DNA from: Pseudonocardia autotrophica
GTDB taxonomy: Bacteria > Actinomycetota > Actinomycetes > Mycobacteriales > Pseudonocardiaceae
Direction: 5' to 3'
NCBI RefSeq assembly: GCF_000717175.1
Contig: NZ_JNYD01000034.1
Span: 1 to 58,296 of the forward strand
DNA length: 58,296 nt
This document shows, piece after piece, positions 50,569 through 58,296 of the stretch. Both the position numbers and the translations under genes were made by a program. Position 1 is the first letter of the stretch. Every line of letters begins with the position of its first letter. The notes under the pieces were generated by a model. It worked only from the letters and a program-made list of their open reading frames with translations, searched no databases and was not told where the DNA came from.

Positions 50569-52209
50569 GTGACCGCACGGACCACAGCGAAGGCCCGGAC
50601 CCGGGTGCTGCGCGCCGCCGGACTGGCCGGCCTGCTCGCCCTGGCCGCGGCGTGCACCGGGGACACCCCGGCGCCGCCGACCGCCGCCGTCGACCGGGGC
50701 ACGGTGTCCTCGGCCGTCTCGGCGTCGGGCAGCCTCGTCTCGATCACCCAGCAGAACCTCGGCTTCGCCGACCGGGGGCAGATCGCCGAGCTGTTCGTGA
50801 AGGTGGGCGACGCCGTCCAGGCCGGACAGCCGCTCGCCCGGCTCGACGACGCCGCCGCCCGCTCCCAGCTCGCCTCCGCCCAGGCCAAGCTGGACCAGCA
50901 GCAGGCCTCGCTCGGCAAGCTGACCGGCGGGAACTCGGTCGAGGCGGCGCAGGCGGCGCTCGACTCCGCCCACGAGGTCCTCGACGCCACCCGCGACCAG
51001 GTCGCGGCCACCGACGCGGCGGACGCCTCCGCGGTCGACCGGGCGAGGGTGCAGCTCGCCTTCGACAAGAAGCAGCTGGAACTGGCCAAGCGGCAGTTGC
51101 AGAAGGACCAGAAGGCGTGTGCGGCGGCGACCGCGGCTGCGACTGAATCGTCGAGCACGACGCTGCTTCCGCTGGGAAGCACGGGAGGTGCCGCTGACAC
51201 CGGGTCGACAGGGACCGGCACAGGGACCGGGGCCGACGGGGACACCAGCACCGACCCGGCCTGCACAGCCCTCCGCACCGACCAGCAGGCCGTGCAGACC
51301 GCCAAGGCCAACGTGGTCTCGTCCCAGACCGCCCTCGACGCCGCCGAGCACCAGCGCGACACCGATCGGGCTCAGGGCCGGGTGAACATCGCCAACGCCG
51401 AGAGCACCGTCTCCGACGCCCAGAGCCAGCTCGACAGCGCCGGCAACGACGCCCCGGCCGACATCGACGTGCAGGCGGCCGTGGTCCGCGACGCCGAGAA
51501 CACCGTCGCCGACGCCCAGCGGGCCGTCGACAACGCCGTGCTCCGCGCTCCGGTGGCCGGGACCGTGTCCGCGGTCAACGGCGCGGTCGGGGACTTCGTC
51601 GCCGCGGCCGGCGGCGCCACCCCGCTGGCCCCCGGCACGGACGCCCGCATCCCGGCGGCCGCCGGTTCGGCCGACGCGGCAGCCGCGGACTCCGCCTCGA
51701 ACGGCGCCTTCATCACGCTGAACGACCTGCAGACCTTCCAGCTCGTCGTCCCGTTCGAGGAGAGCGACGCGGCGCAGGTCGCGCCCAACCAGCGCGTCGA
51801 CGTGACGGTGGACGCGGTGCCGGGCCTGACCTCGCCGGGGACGGTGGTCGCCGTCGCGCCGACCGCCGACCAGATCTCCGGCGTGGTCAGCTTCTACGCG
51901 ACGATCGTGCTCACCCAGGTCGACCCGCAGCTCAAGGACGGCCAGACCGCGCAGGCCGACGTCCTCACGAAGGTCGTCGACGACGTGCTCCGCGTCCCGG
52001 CCGCCGCCGTGCGCCAGGAGAACGGGCGGACCGTGGTGTCGGTACCGGGCTCCGACGGCCAGGCGGTCACCCGCGAGTTCACGCCCGGCGTGGTCGGCGA
52101 CAGCTTCACCGAGGTCCGCGCGGGCCTCGACGAGGGCCAGGAGGTGCTCCTGCCGCAGGCGACCGTCCAGGCCACCGCCAACGGCGGCGGGGGCCCCCGC
52201 GGCAACTGA
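50569..52209 (+). CDS. Membrane-fusion/adaptor lipoprotein of MacA/HlyD type
   Basis: A 546-aa exported lipoprotein. Lipobox LAAAC (Cys29). First lipoyl half about 40-85 (GFADRGQIAELFVKVGDAVQAGQPLARLDD), two coiled-coil arms (about 88-175 and 225-300) separated by a Ser/Thr/Gly-rich acidic insert (about 175-225), second lipoyl half (APVAGTVSAVNGAVGDFV), then beta-barrel and membrane-proximal domains. GTG 50569 lies 28 bp after the permease. In this operon the adaptor gene comes last, unlike macAB. Confidence 0.92.
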   Translation: MTARTTAKARTRVLRAAGLAGLLALAAACTGDTPAPPTAAVDRGTVSSAVSASGSLVSITQQNLGFADRGQIAELFVKVGDAVQAGQPLARLDDAAARSQLASAQAKLDQQQASLGKLTGGNSVEAAQAALDSAHEVLDATRDQVAATDAADASAVDRARVQLAFDKKQLELAKRQLQKDQKACAAATAAATESSSTTLLPLGSTGGAADTGSTGTGTGTGADGDTSTDPACTALRTDQQAVQTAKANVVSSQTALDAAEHQRDTDRAQGRVNIANAESTVSDAQSQLDSAGNDAPADIDVQAAVVRDAENTVADAQRAVDNAVLRAPVAGTVSAVNGAVGDFVAAAGGATPLAPGTDARIPAAAGSADAAAADSASNGAFITLNDLQTFQLVVPFEESDAAQVAPNQRVDVTVDAVPGLTSPGTVVAVAPTADQISGVVSFYATIVLTQVDPQLKDGQTAQADVLTKVVDDVLRVPAAAVRQENGRTVVSVPGSDGQAVTREFTPGVVGDSFTEVRAGLDEGQEVLLPQATVQATANGGGGPRGN

Positions 52210-52218
52210 GGCGCGGCG

Positions 52219-52542
52219 TCAGCGCATCGCCTTCTCGGTGGTCTTCTGCAGGATCTCCGGGAGGTCGGTGCCCCGCTTCTCGCTGCTGTAGAGGTCGAGC
52301 CGGTTGGTGGCCTCGGCGAACCGCAGGAACGTGTCCACGCTGGCCACGACCACGCGCGCGTCGATCGTGAGGAGCTCGATGCCGACGATCGACACGCGCA
52401 CGAACACGTCGATCACGAGCCCCTTGTCGAGGATCAGCTCGACGACGTCGGCGAGCCCGCTGGAGCCGCCACCGCCCGAACGCTGAACGTGGCCGCCGCC
52501 CGTCGTCGCCACCGTCACCGTGTCTCCCTCCGTCGACGGCAT
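52219..52542 (-). CDS. Orphan gas-vesicle structural protein, GvpA/GvpJ family
   Basis: A 107-aa protein. Residues 27-84 contain the GvpA core: [46 protein letters not shown], the alpha-beta-beta-alpha unit that builds the vesicle wall. The N-terminal 26 residues are Gly/Thr-rich and the C-terminal 25 are charged. No other gvp gene (F, L, N, K, G, S) is in the window. ATG 52540-52542; ribosome-binding site weak. Convergent with the adaptor gene, 9 bp apart. Confidence 0.9.
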   Translation of the reverse strand: MPSTEGDTVTVATTGGGHVQRSGGGGSSGLADVVELILDKGLVIDVFVRVSIVGIELLTIDARVVVASVDTFLRFAEATNRLDLYSSEKRGTDLPEILQKTTEKAMR

Positions 52543-52668
52543 CAGGTACCCGATCCGGTGATGCGGAACGCGCGGTGACGCGAAGTTGGGCCGCGCGGGT
52601 GACGGCGGACGGCCGTCGGTGGTCGCTCAGCGGAGCGTGACTCCGCGCGGAACGGGCACCCGTGCCCC

Positions 52669-53475
52669 GTGCAGACTCCCCACGACTTCCCCCGCACCGC
52701 GATCGTCACCGGCTCGGACTCCGGCATCGGGCGGGCCACCGCCGTCGCGCTGGCGAGGGCCGGCTGCGACCTCGGCATCACCTGGCACGAGGACGACAAG
52801 GGCGCCGAGGCCACCGCGGAGGAGGTCCGCGGCCTGGGCCGCCGCGCGGAGGTGCGCCGGCTCGACCTGACCGGGCTGCCCGGCGCGGCCGACGTCGTCG
52901 ACGAGCTCGCCGACGCTCTCGGCGGGGTGGACGTGCTGGTCAACGGCTCGGGCACCGGAACCTCGACGCCGCTGCTCGAGCTGGGCTTCGACCAGTGGCG
53001 CGAGGTGATCTCCACCGACCTCGACGGCGCCTTCCTCTGCCTGCAGCGGGCCGCCCGGCGCATGGTCGACGCGGGCCGCGGCGGGCGGATCGTCAACATC
53101 ACCAGCGTGCACGAGCACGCGCCGCGGGTCGGCGCGGCGCCGTACTGCGCGGCGAAGGGCGGCCTCGGCCTGCTCACGAGGACCGCGGCGATCGAGCTCG
53201 CCGAGCACGGGATCACCGTCAACGCGGTGGCGCCCGGGGAGATCGCGACGCCGATGACGGGTCAGGAGGACGAGGACCCGACGGGGACCTCGCGGCCCGG
53301 CGTGCCGCTCGGGCGGCCCGGGCACGCCGCCGAGATCGCCGACGTGATCGCGTTCCTCGCCTCGCCCGCGGCGTCGTACGTCACGGGCGCTTCGTGGGTC
53401 GTCGACGGCGGCATGCTGCAGATGGGCCCGATGGCGGGCTCCCACCTCCCGTCCGACGACTGGCGGCGCGGCTGA
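52669..53475 (+). CDS. Short-chain dehydrogenase/reductase
   Basis: A 268-aa classical SDR. TGSDSGIG cofactor loop (14-21), VNGSGTG in place of NNAG, Ser in NITSVHEH, catalytic YCAAK and C-terminal YVTGASWVVDGGM. The VNGSG substitution is less usual and may alter active-site geometry. Belongs to the glucose-1-dehydrogenase-like group. GTG 52669 without a clear ribosome-binding site. The alpha/beta hydrolase gene starts 8 bp after its stop. Confidence 0.9.
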   Translation: MQTPHDFPRTAIVTGSDSGIGRATAVALARAGCDLGITWHEDDKGAEATAEEVRGLGRRAEVRRLDLTGLPGAADVVDELADALGGVDVLVNGSGTGTSTPLLELGFDQWREVISTDLDGAFLCLQRAARRMVDAGRGGRIVNITSVHEHAPRVGAAPYCAAKGGLGLLTRTAAIELAEHGITVNAVAPGEIATPMTGQEDEDPTGTSRPGVPLGRPGHAAEIADVIAFLASPAASYVTGASWVVDGGMLQMGPMAGSHLPSDDWRRG

Positions 53476-53483
53476 GCGGCCCG

Positions 53484-54131
53484 GTGCACCCGTTCGTGCT
53501 GGTCCCCGGGCTCGGTCTGTCCGGGGCGAGCTGGGGCCCGACGCTGAGCGAGCTCGGGGCGGGCGCCGACGTCGTCACACTGCCCGGGTTCGGCGAGCGC
53601 GTCCGCCGGGGCGACCGGCTCGATCCGCCGGCGCAGGCCTGTCGCGTGCTGGAAGCGGCGAATCTCGCCGACCGGGTCGTCCTGGGGCACTCGGCGAGCT
53701 GCCAGGTGGTGGCGGAGGCGGCAGCGCGGGCACCGCGCCCGCCGAGGGCGCTGGTGCTCGTCGGGCCGACGACGGACCCCTCCGGCGGCACCTGGCCGCG
53801 GCTGGTGGAGCGCTGGCTGCGCACGGCCGCGCACGAGTGGCCTGCGCAGGCGCCGCTGCTCGTGCGGGACTACCTGCGGACCGGGCTCGGCGGGATGGCG
53901 CGCACGCTGCACGTCGCCCGCCGGCACCGGATCGAGCCGGCGCTCGCGGCCGTCCGCTGCCCCGTGCTCGTGGTGCGGGGGCGGCACGACCGGATCGCCC
54001 CCGCGGGCTGGGCCGAACACCTCGCACGCACCGCGCCGAGGGGCCGGGCCTTCACGCTGCCGGCGGGCGGGCACATGGTGCCGATCACCCATCCGGAGCT
54101 GCTGGCCCCGGTCGTCAGCCGGCTCGGCTGA
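53484..54131 (+). CDS. Alpha/beta hydrolase
   Basis: A 215-aa minimal hydrolase. LVPGLGLSGASWGP oxyanion region, nucleophile elbow LGHSASCQ with Ser, the acid in VVRGRHDRIAP, and the histidine in PAGGHMVPITHPE. Short cap domain. Substrate unknown. GTG 53484; likely co-transcribed with the SDR. Confidence 0.85.
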   Translation: MHPFVLVPGLGLSGASWGPTLSELGAGADVVTLPGFGERVRRGDRLDPPAQACRVLEAANLADRVVLGHSASCQVVAEAAARAPRPPRALVLVGPTTDPSGGTWPRLVERWLRTAAHEWPAQAPLLVRDYLRTGLGGMARTLHVARRHRIEPALAAVRCPVLVVRGRHDRIAPAGWAEHLARTAPRGRAFTLPAGGHMVPITHPELLAPVVSRLG

Positions 54132-54149
54132 CGACCGGGGCGCCGCAGG

Positions 54150-54590
54150 TCAGGCCGGACCGCCGAGGTGGTCCTTGATCTCCTTCATCACGGTGTTGGG
54201 CCCGTCGACCTCGCGCAGGCCCTTCAGCGTGTCGACCAGGTCGTCCGGCGCGCCGTTCTGCTTCGCGGTCTCCGCGAGCCGCGAGCCGTCGGCCGGGTAG
54301 TCGACCCCCTTGAGGTACCGCTGCACCTCGTTGACCTGGAAGGCCGGGCCGTCGATGTCCTTGGTCGGCCGCTCGGCCTGCGAGTTGCCGCCCGGCGTCG
54401 ACCCGCCGAGCTCACCCTTCAGCTCGGCCATCACCGCGTTGGGGCCGTCGACCTGGCGGAGCCCGCGCAGGTTCTGCACCAACTCCTCGTCGGCGCCGTT
54501 CTTCTGCGCCAGCTCGGCGAGCTGGTCGCCGTTCATGGGGTAGTCCGCGCCCTTGAGCGCCTTCTGGACCTCGGTCACCTGGAACGCCAT
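54150..54590 (-). CDS. Tandem DUF2795 protein
   Basis: A 146-aa protein made of two copies of the same module of about 63 residues: FQVTEVQKALKGADYP (3-18) and FQVNEVQRYLKGVDYP (starting about 83), each followed by L-A-E and a (V/L)DGPN-x-VM ending. They are joined by a polar linker. DUF2795 proteins are small and widespread in actinobacteria, of unknown function. ATG 54588-54590. Confidence 0.88.
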   Translation of the reverse strand: MAFQVTEVQKALKGADYPMNGDQLAELAQKNGADEELVQNLRGLRQVDGPNAVMAELKGELGGSTPGGNSQAERPTKDIDGPAFQVNEVQRYLKGVDYPADGSRLAETAKQNGAPDDLVDTLKGLREVDGPNTVMKEIKDHLGGPA

Positions 54591-54648
54591 GGCGGGGGCG
54601 TACCCGGGGCGCGCGGGCTCACGCCCCACGATCGACGGTCGGCGCGCC

Positions 54649-54654
54649 TACCGT
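54649..54654 (+). promoter_or_regulatory. -10 element of leaderless DsbA-family gene
   Basis: TACCGT ends exactly 6 nt before the GTG at 54661, the same hexamer and spacing as the ABC exporter promoter. Confidence 0.55.
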
Positions 54655-54660
54655 GGGCAT

Positions 54661-55371
54661 GTGCCCGATCTGCGGTTCTACTTCGACCCGGCGTGCCCGT
54701 TCGCGTGGATGACCAGCAAGTGGGTGCGCACCGTGCAGCGCCGGCGCGCCTACGAGGTCGAGTGGCGGTTCGTCTCGTTGCGCCTGCTCAACGCCCACGT
54801 CGACTACGACGCCCACTTCCCCGCCGGCTACGAGGCCGGCCACACCGCGGGCCTGCGGCTGCTGCGGCTCGCCGCCCGGGTGCGCGAGGAGCACGGGCCC
54901 GACGTGGTCGCCCCGTTGTACGAGGCGCTCGGCCGGCTCCTCTACGAGCGCACGGAGCAACCGGACGAGGGGGGCTCGCGCACGCGCGCGATCGCGACCG
55001 GGGCGCTCGAAGCGGTCGGGCTGCCGGCCCGGCTCGGCACCGCGCTCGACGACGAGGGGCTCGACGCGGTGGTCCGCGCGGAGACCGACGAGGCCCTCGC
55101 GCTGACCGGCAAGGACGTCGGCACCCCGATCCTGCACTTCGCCCCGCCGGAGGGGACCGCGCTGTTCGGCCCGGTGATCAGCAGGTTGCCCGCCGAGGAC
55201 GAGGCGGTCGCGCTCTGGGACCACGTCGTGGCGCTCGCCGCCTTCCCCGGGTTCGCCGAGCTCAAGCGCAGCCTGCGCGAGCGCCCGCAGCTGCCCTCGT
55301 TCGGCGTGCGGACCGGCGAGGTCGGGCTGGTGGAGGACTGGCACGGCGGCAGCCGCCGGCTCAAGCGCTGA
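54661..55371 (+). CDS. DsbA-family protein related to mycothiol nitroreductase Rv2466c
   Basis: A 236-aa thioredoxin-fold protein with helical insertion. The N terminus FYFDPACPFAWMTSKWV aligns with the FDPxCPWCWxTS active site of Rv2466c-type mycothiol-dependent reductases, and GKDVGTPILHFAPPEGTALFGPVISRLP with its cis-Pro and C-terminal blocks. The second active-site Cys is Ala (C12-P-F-A15), so only monothiol chemistry is possible. GTG 54661 is supported by the -10 spacing. Confidence 0.85.
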   Translation: MPDLRFYFDPACPFAWMTSKWVRTVQRRRAYEVEWRFVSLRLLNAHVDYDAHFPAGYEAGHTAGLRLLRLAARVREEHGPDVVAPLYEALGRLLYERTEQPDEGGSRTRAIATGALEAVGLPARLGTALDDEGLDAVVRAETDEALALTGKDVGTPILHFAPPEGTALFGPVISRLPAEDEAVALWDHVVALAAFPGFAELKRSLRERPQLPSFGVRTGEVGLVEDWHGGSRRLKR

Positions 55372-55453
55372 GGGCGTGGTCGGGCCGACGGGGTAACGCG
55401 GCGATCGATCCGGGCGAACCGGCCGGTGCCGATCATCGCGCCGAGGAGGGCCC

Positions 55454-56278
55454 GTGAGCAGCACCGACAGCCCGGACATCGCGCTTCACGACTTCACGGA
55501 CCTCGACCACGCCGCACTCCCCGCGACCTACGTCGCGGCGCTCGAGGCCTTCGACCGGCTCCCGCTCCTGCGCGAGCTCAAGGCCCTCGCGATCGAGCGC
55601 ACCGGCACCGGACCGGGCAGCCGGGTGCTCGACGTCGGGTGCGGGTTCGGGCTCGAGACCCTCCGGCTCGCCCGGCGTGTGCAGCCCGGCGGCGCCGTGA
55701 CCGGCGTCGACCTCAGCGCGGACTTCGTGGCCGAGGGCCGGCGCCGCGCGGCCGCCGAGGGGGTGCCCGTCGAGCTCCTGCGGGCGGACGCGCGACACCT
55801 GCCCTTCGCCGACGCGTCCTTCGACGTCACCCGCATCGAGCGCGTCCTGATCTACCTCGACGACCCGTGGGCCGCCCTGCGCGAGATCGTCCGGGTGACC
55901 CGGCCCGGCGGTGTGATCGCGATCATCGCGCCGGACTTCGACACCAACACCGTGAACGTCCCGGACGAGGCGCTCGCCCGCGCGGTGCTCGCCCACGAGT
56001 GCGACACCGCCGTGGTCCACGGGCTCCTTGCCCGTGACCTGCGCGGACACCTCCTGGACCTGGGCGTCCGGGACGTCCGGGTCGCCAGCCGCATGGTCGT
56101 GTTCGACCCGGACCTCGCGGCGCAGTACTTCACCGGGATCGGGCGGTCCGCCGGCGCGGCCGGGGTGATCGACCAGGAGGCGGCCACGCGCTGGGTCGCG
56201 ACGATCGCCGAGCTCCACCGGACCGACCGGCTCTTCGCCGCGATCGGCTACTACCTGTTCACCGGGCGGGTCGGCTGA
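55454..56278 (+). CDS. SAM-dependent methyltransferase (UbiE/type 11)
   Basis: A 274-aa methyltransferase: motif I VLDVGCGFGLETLRLA (about 57-72), acidic VTGVDLS, DARHLPFADASFDVTRIERVLIYLDDP and LREIVRVTRPGGVIAI. Substrate unknown. GTG 55454 has GAGGAGGG 3-4 nt upstream. Convergent with the SMP-30 gene across a hairpin. Confidence 0.9.
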   Translation: MSSTDSPDIALHDFTDLDHAALPATYVAALEAFDRLPLLRELKALAIERTGTGPGSRVLDVGCGFGLETLRLARRVQPGGAVTGVDLSADFVAEGRRRAAAEGVPVELLRADARHLPFADASFDVTRIERVLIYLDDPWAALREIVRVTRPGGVIAIIAPDFDTNTVNVPDEALARAVLAHECDTAVVHGLLARDLRGHLLDLGVRDVRVASRMVVFDPDLAAQYFTGIGRSAGAAGVIDQEAATRWVATIAELHRTDRLFAAIGYYLFTGRVG

Positions 56279-56300
56279 CCGCCGGGCCCGGCCGTCAGCC
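56273..56300. terminator. Bidirectional hairpin containing both stop codons
   Basis: GGCTGAC (56273-56279) pairs with GTCAGCC (56294-56300); the loop contains a second palindrome CCGGGCCCGG. Each arm contains the TGA stop of one of the two convergent genes. Confidence 0.5.
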
Positions 56301-57137
56301 CGCGAACTCCAGCACCGGCAGCCCGCGCACCCCGGGATCGACGGCGAAGAGCGCGCCGGCCAGCGGCTCCGCGCCCGGCTCCATCCCCTCGGCCGAGGTG
56401 GTCACGTACAGCGTGTCGAGGTCGGGACCGCCGAAGGCGCAGGCCGTGACCCGCGAAACCGGCAGCCGGACGCGGGCGTCGAGCCGGCCCTCCGGCGTGT
56501 AGCGGTGCACCGCGGAGCCTCCCCACAACGCGACCCAGACCCCACCCCCGGCGTCGACCGTGAGCCCGTCCGGGTGGCCGGTGACCTCGACGAACGGGTG
56601 TCGGGACGCCGGGCCCGCGGCGAGGTCGAACACGTCGACTCGGCCGGTGGGGGTGTCGTTGTAGTAGACGCGGGTGCCGGTGGGATCCACGCCCAGCCCG
56701 TTGGAGACGGTGACGCCGGTGAGCACCGGCTCCACGGTCAGGTCCGGGTCGAGCCGGTAGAGGGTGCCGGCGCCCGGGCGCTCGTCGTAGGCCATGGACC
56801 CGCACCAGAAGGCGCCGTCGGGGGTGCAGCCGCCCTCGTTGAACCGGATGCCCGGATCGCTCCACACCGGACCGAGGTCGCGCTCGCAGCGCAGCTCGTC
56901 GTCGAGCAGGAGCAGGGTGCGCTCGCCGGCGAGGACGACGCCGCCGCCGCGCCGCGGGCGGAAGGCGGCGGCCACGTCGGCGACGTGCGTGCGCCGGACC
57001 TCGCCGCCCGCGAGCTCGAGGATGTCGCCGGCGAGCATGTCCACCCACCGGACGCCGGCCCAGGAGGGGTGCCAGACCGGCCCCTCCCCGTGGTGGGCCA
57101 CCGGCCCCGTCACCGGCTCCGCCCGCAGCTCGCGCAT
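56295..57137 (-). CDS. SMP-30/gluconolactonase-family lactonase
   Basis: A 280-aa six-bladed beta-propeller. HHGEGPVWHPSWAGVRWVDM supplies the first metal-binding Glu (EGP motif), FNEGGCTPDGAFWCGSM the Asn/Asp loop, SNGLGVDPTGTRVYYNDTP the Asn ligand and HPDGLTVDAGGGVWVALW the catalytic Asp. Hydrolyses sugar lactones in known members. ATG 57135-57137 has GAGGGGG upstream. Confidence 0.92.
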   Translation of the reverse strand: MRELRAEPVTGPVAHHGEGPVWHPSWAGVRWVDMLAGDILELAGGEVRRTHVADVAAAFRPRRGGGVVLAGERTLLLLDDELRCERDLGPVWSDPGIRFNEGGCTPDGAFWCGSMAYDERPGAGTLYRLDPDLTVEPVLTGVTVSNGLGVDPTGTRVYYNDTPTGRVDVFDLAAGPASRHPFVEVTGHPDGLTVDAGGGVWVALWGGSAVHRYTPEGRLDARVRLPVSRVTACAFGGPDLDTLYVTTSAEGMEPGAEPLAGALFAVDPGVRGLPVLEFAG

Positions 57138-57227
57138 GCCCCGCCCCCTCGGTCAGTCCTGCGAGCAGACCGTAGAGCGTGAGGCGGTCCGCCCGCCCGG
57201 GCCGGCGGGCGCTCCTCGGCGAACTCC

Positions 57228-58160
57228 TCAGCCGGCGAGCGCGGCGACGGTGCGGGACGGGCTGGGGCGGCCGAGCTCCTTCGCCAGCCAGACGCTGGTC
57301 TCGACCATCTTCCGCAGGTCGACGCCGGTGCGGATGCCCAGGCCCTCGAGCTGCCAGAGCAGGTCCTCGGTGGCGAGGTTGCCGGTGGCGCTGCCGGCGT
57401 ACGGGCAGCCGCCGAGGCCGCCGGCGCTGGCGTCGACGGTGGTGACGCCGTGCTGCAGGGCGGCGAGGGTGTTGGCCAGCGCCTGGCCGTAGGTGTCGTG
57501 GAAGTGCACCGCGATCCGCCCGACCGGCACGCCGGCGGCGGTGAGCGCGTCGAGCAGGGCCACGACCCGGCCGGGGGTGGCGACGCCGATGGTGTCGCCG
57601 AGGCCGAGCTCGGTGCAGCCCAGCGCCATCATCCGGGTGGCGACGTCGACGACCCGCGGGACCGGGACCTCGCCCTCCCACGGGTCGCCGAAGCACATCG
57701 ACAGGTACGCGCGCACGGCGAGCCCGGCCTCCCGGGCGCGGCCGACGACCGGGGCGAACATCTCCAGCGACTCGTCGACGGTGCGGTTGAGGTTGCGCTC
57801 GGCGAAGGTCTCGGTGGTGCTGCCGAACACCGCGATGTCCCGCACGCCCAGGTCCAGGGCTCGGTCGAGCCCGCGCTCGTTGGGCACCAGCACCGGGTAG
57901 CGCACGCCCTCGGCGGGCGTGATCGCGCCCAGCAGGGCCTCGGCGTCGGCGAGCTGGGGCACCCACTTCGGGTGCACGAAGCTCGTCGTCTCGACGACGG
58001 TGTGCCCGGCGTCGACGAGCCGGGCCACGAACTCCGCCTTGACCTCGACGGGCAGCACGGTCGACTCGTTCTGCAGCCCGTCGCGCGGCCCGACCTCGCA
58101 GATCGTGACGGCCTCGGGGAGGCCGGCGAGGTGCGTCCGGCCGTAGGACGCGGTGCTCAC
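57228..58160 (-). CDS. Hydroxymethylglutaryl-CoA lyase
   Basis: A 310-aa DRE-TIM metallolyase. [11 protein letters not shown] (N-terminal Arg-Asp pair), [26 protein letters not shown], the [17 protein letters not shown] metal histidines, and the catalytic Cys loop [14 protein letters not shown]. Cleaves HMG-CoA to acetoacetate and acetyl-CoA in leucine/isoprenoid catabolism. GTG 58158-58160 overlaps the upstream ligase TGA (GTGA), so the two belong to one catabolic operon. Confidence 0.95.
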   Translation of the reverse strand: MSTASYGRTHLAGLPEAVTICEVGPRDGLQNESTVLPVEVKAEFVARLVDAGHTVVETTSFVHPKWVPQLADAEALLGAITPAEGVRYPVLVPNERGLDRALDLGVRDIAVFGSTTETFAERNLNRTVDESLEMFAPVVGRAREAGLAVRAYLSMCFGDPWEGEVPVPRVVDVATRMMALGCTELGLGDTIGVATPGRVVALLDALTAAGVPVGRIAVHFHDTYGQALANTLAALQHGVTTVDASAGGLGGCPYAGSATGNLATEDLLWQLEGLGIRTGVDLRKMVETSVWLAKELGRPSPSRTVAALAG

Positions 58161-58285
58161 GCGCTGCGGACCGCGGCGGCCTCGCCGAGGTCGAGGATGC
58201 CGACGGACTTCTCCCGCATCTCGACCTTGCGGACCTTGCCGGTCACGGTCATCGGGAACTCGTCGACCACCAGCACGTAGCGCGG
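58157..58285 (-). pseudogene. 3' fragment of AMP-binding acyl-CoA ligase, disrupted at window edge
   Basis: Reading leftward, 58285-58157 encodes [20 protein letters not shown] and a further 22 residues ending in AAAVRSA. This is the C-terminal lysine loop (PMTVTGK) of class I adenylate-forming acyl-CoA synthetases. Just before the proline, where the family normally has a short K-I-P-R-Y context, the sequence switches to a TGA (58286-58288) and unrelated bases to 58296. Either the contig edge carries erroneous bases or the gene is broken here. Confidence 0.6.
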
Positions 58286-58296
58286 TCACATACCCC

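Noticed and set aside
1..58296. CRISPR arrays, tRNA/rRNA genes, insertion sequences, prophage, known riboswitches
   Set aside because: Looked for across the window. I saw no regularly spaced direct repeats, no transposase or integrase motifs, no cloverleaf with CCA-type ends, and no recognisable riboswitch core. The only repeated element is the 40-bp palindrome.

Overview
The window is a 58.3 kb stretch of very GC-rich DNA (third codon positions almost all G or C, many GTG starts). It looks chromosomal and comes from a high-GC actinobacterium. A mycolate-type EphD epoxide hydrolase/SDR fusion, an F420/flavin LLM oxidoreductase, a relative of the mycothiol-dependent Rv2466c family, DUF2332, and many start codons that look leaderless all point to Pseudonocardiaceae, most likely Pseudonocardia. 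That assignment is inference. I see no rRNA, tRNA, CRISPR array, transposase, integrase or phage module. Both ends cut through genes, and the right edge looks abnormal. No gene-free stretch exceeds 300 bases; the longest gaps (33664-33895, 43780-44009, 45651-45854, 8312-8510) are described under their features.

Layout. 1-4.1 kb: the tail of a molybdopterin oxidoreductase, then a leftward operon of ephD fusion, D-threonine aldolase-like enzyme and class I aminotransferase. 4.2-9.4 kb: a Bcr/CflA exporter, a PadR regulator divergent from a carotenoid oxygenase with a textbook PadR operator between them, a YczE membrane protein, and folD. 9.4-15.4 kb: an ABC exporter behind a MerR-type promoter, a GntR/TetR fusion regulator divergent from a flavin monooxygenase, a BFN nuclease and a DUF2332 protein. 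15.4-24.3 kb: an MFS permease, an AraC/NmrA divergent pair, a POT peptide transporter with a Gfo/Idh/MocA protein under a MarR regulator, an LLM enzyme and thpR. 24.3-30.9 kb: a MOSC protein, a sulfatase-like membrane enzyme next to a methyltransferase and a CDP-alcohol phosphatidyltransferase, a phosphotransferase divergent from a TetR regulator with two matching operators, and an amidotransferase. 31-34.5 kb: two cytochromes P450 and a TetR regulator.

34.5-39.7 kb is a complete 5-oxoprolinase locus: NRAMP-like transporter, pxpA, pxpB, pxpC and a DUF1445 hydro-lyase, facing a GntR/FCD regulator. It has the same gene content as the Bacillus ycsFGI-kipIA region. 39.7-46.8 kb: a 31-codon ORF coupled to a TauE permease behind a LacI-type palindrome, a VOC protein, EamA with a Cys-rich MarR, an SDR, a Met/His-rich lipoprotein, a NYN-domain protein and a RibD-type reductase. 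46.9-52.5 kb: a flavin monooxygenase, a MacB-like ABC tripartite operon and an orphan gas-vesicle GvpA-like gene. 52.6-58.3 kb: an SDR, a hydrolase, tandem DUF2795, a CxxA DsbA-family protein, a methyltransferase, an SMP-30 lactonase, HMG-CoA lyase and a broken acyl-CoA ligase.

Two patterns cut across the window. First, a 40-bp near-perfect palindrome occurs four times, each copy locked to a stop codon. Its first GTGA either supplies the stop itself (two copies) or starts exactly 4 nt after it (two copies). Second, many genes carry a TANNNT-like -10 element exactly 6 or 7 nt before the start codon, so transcription should begin at the start codon (leaderless mRNAs).
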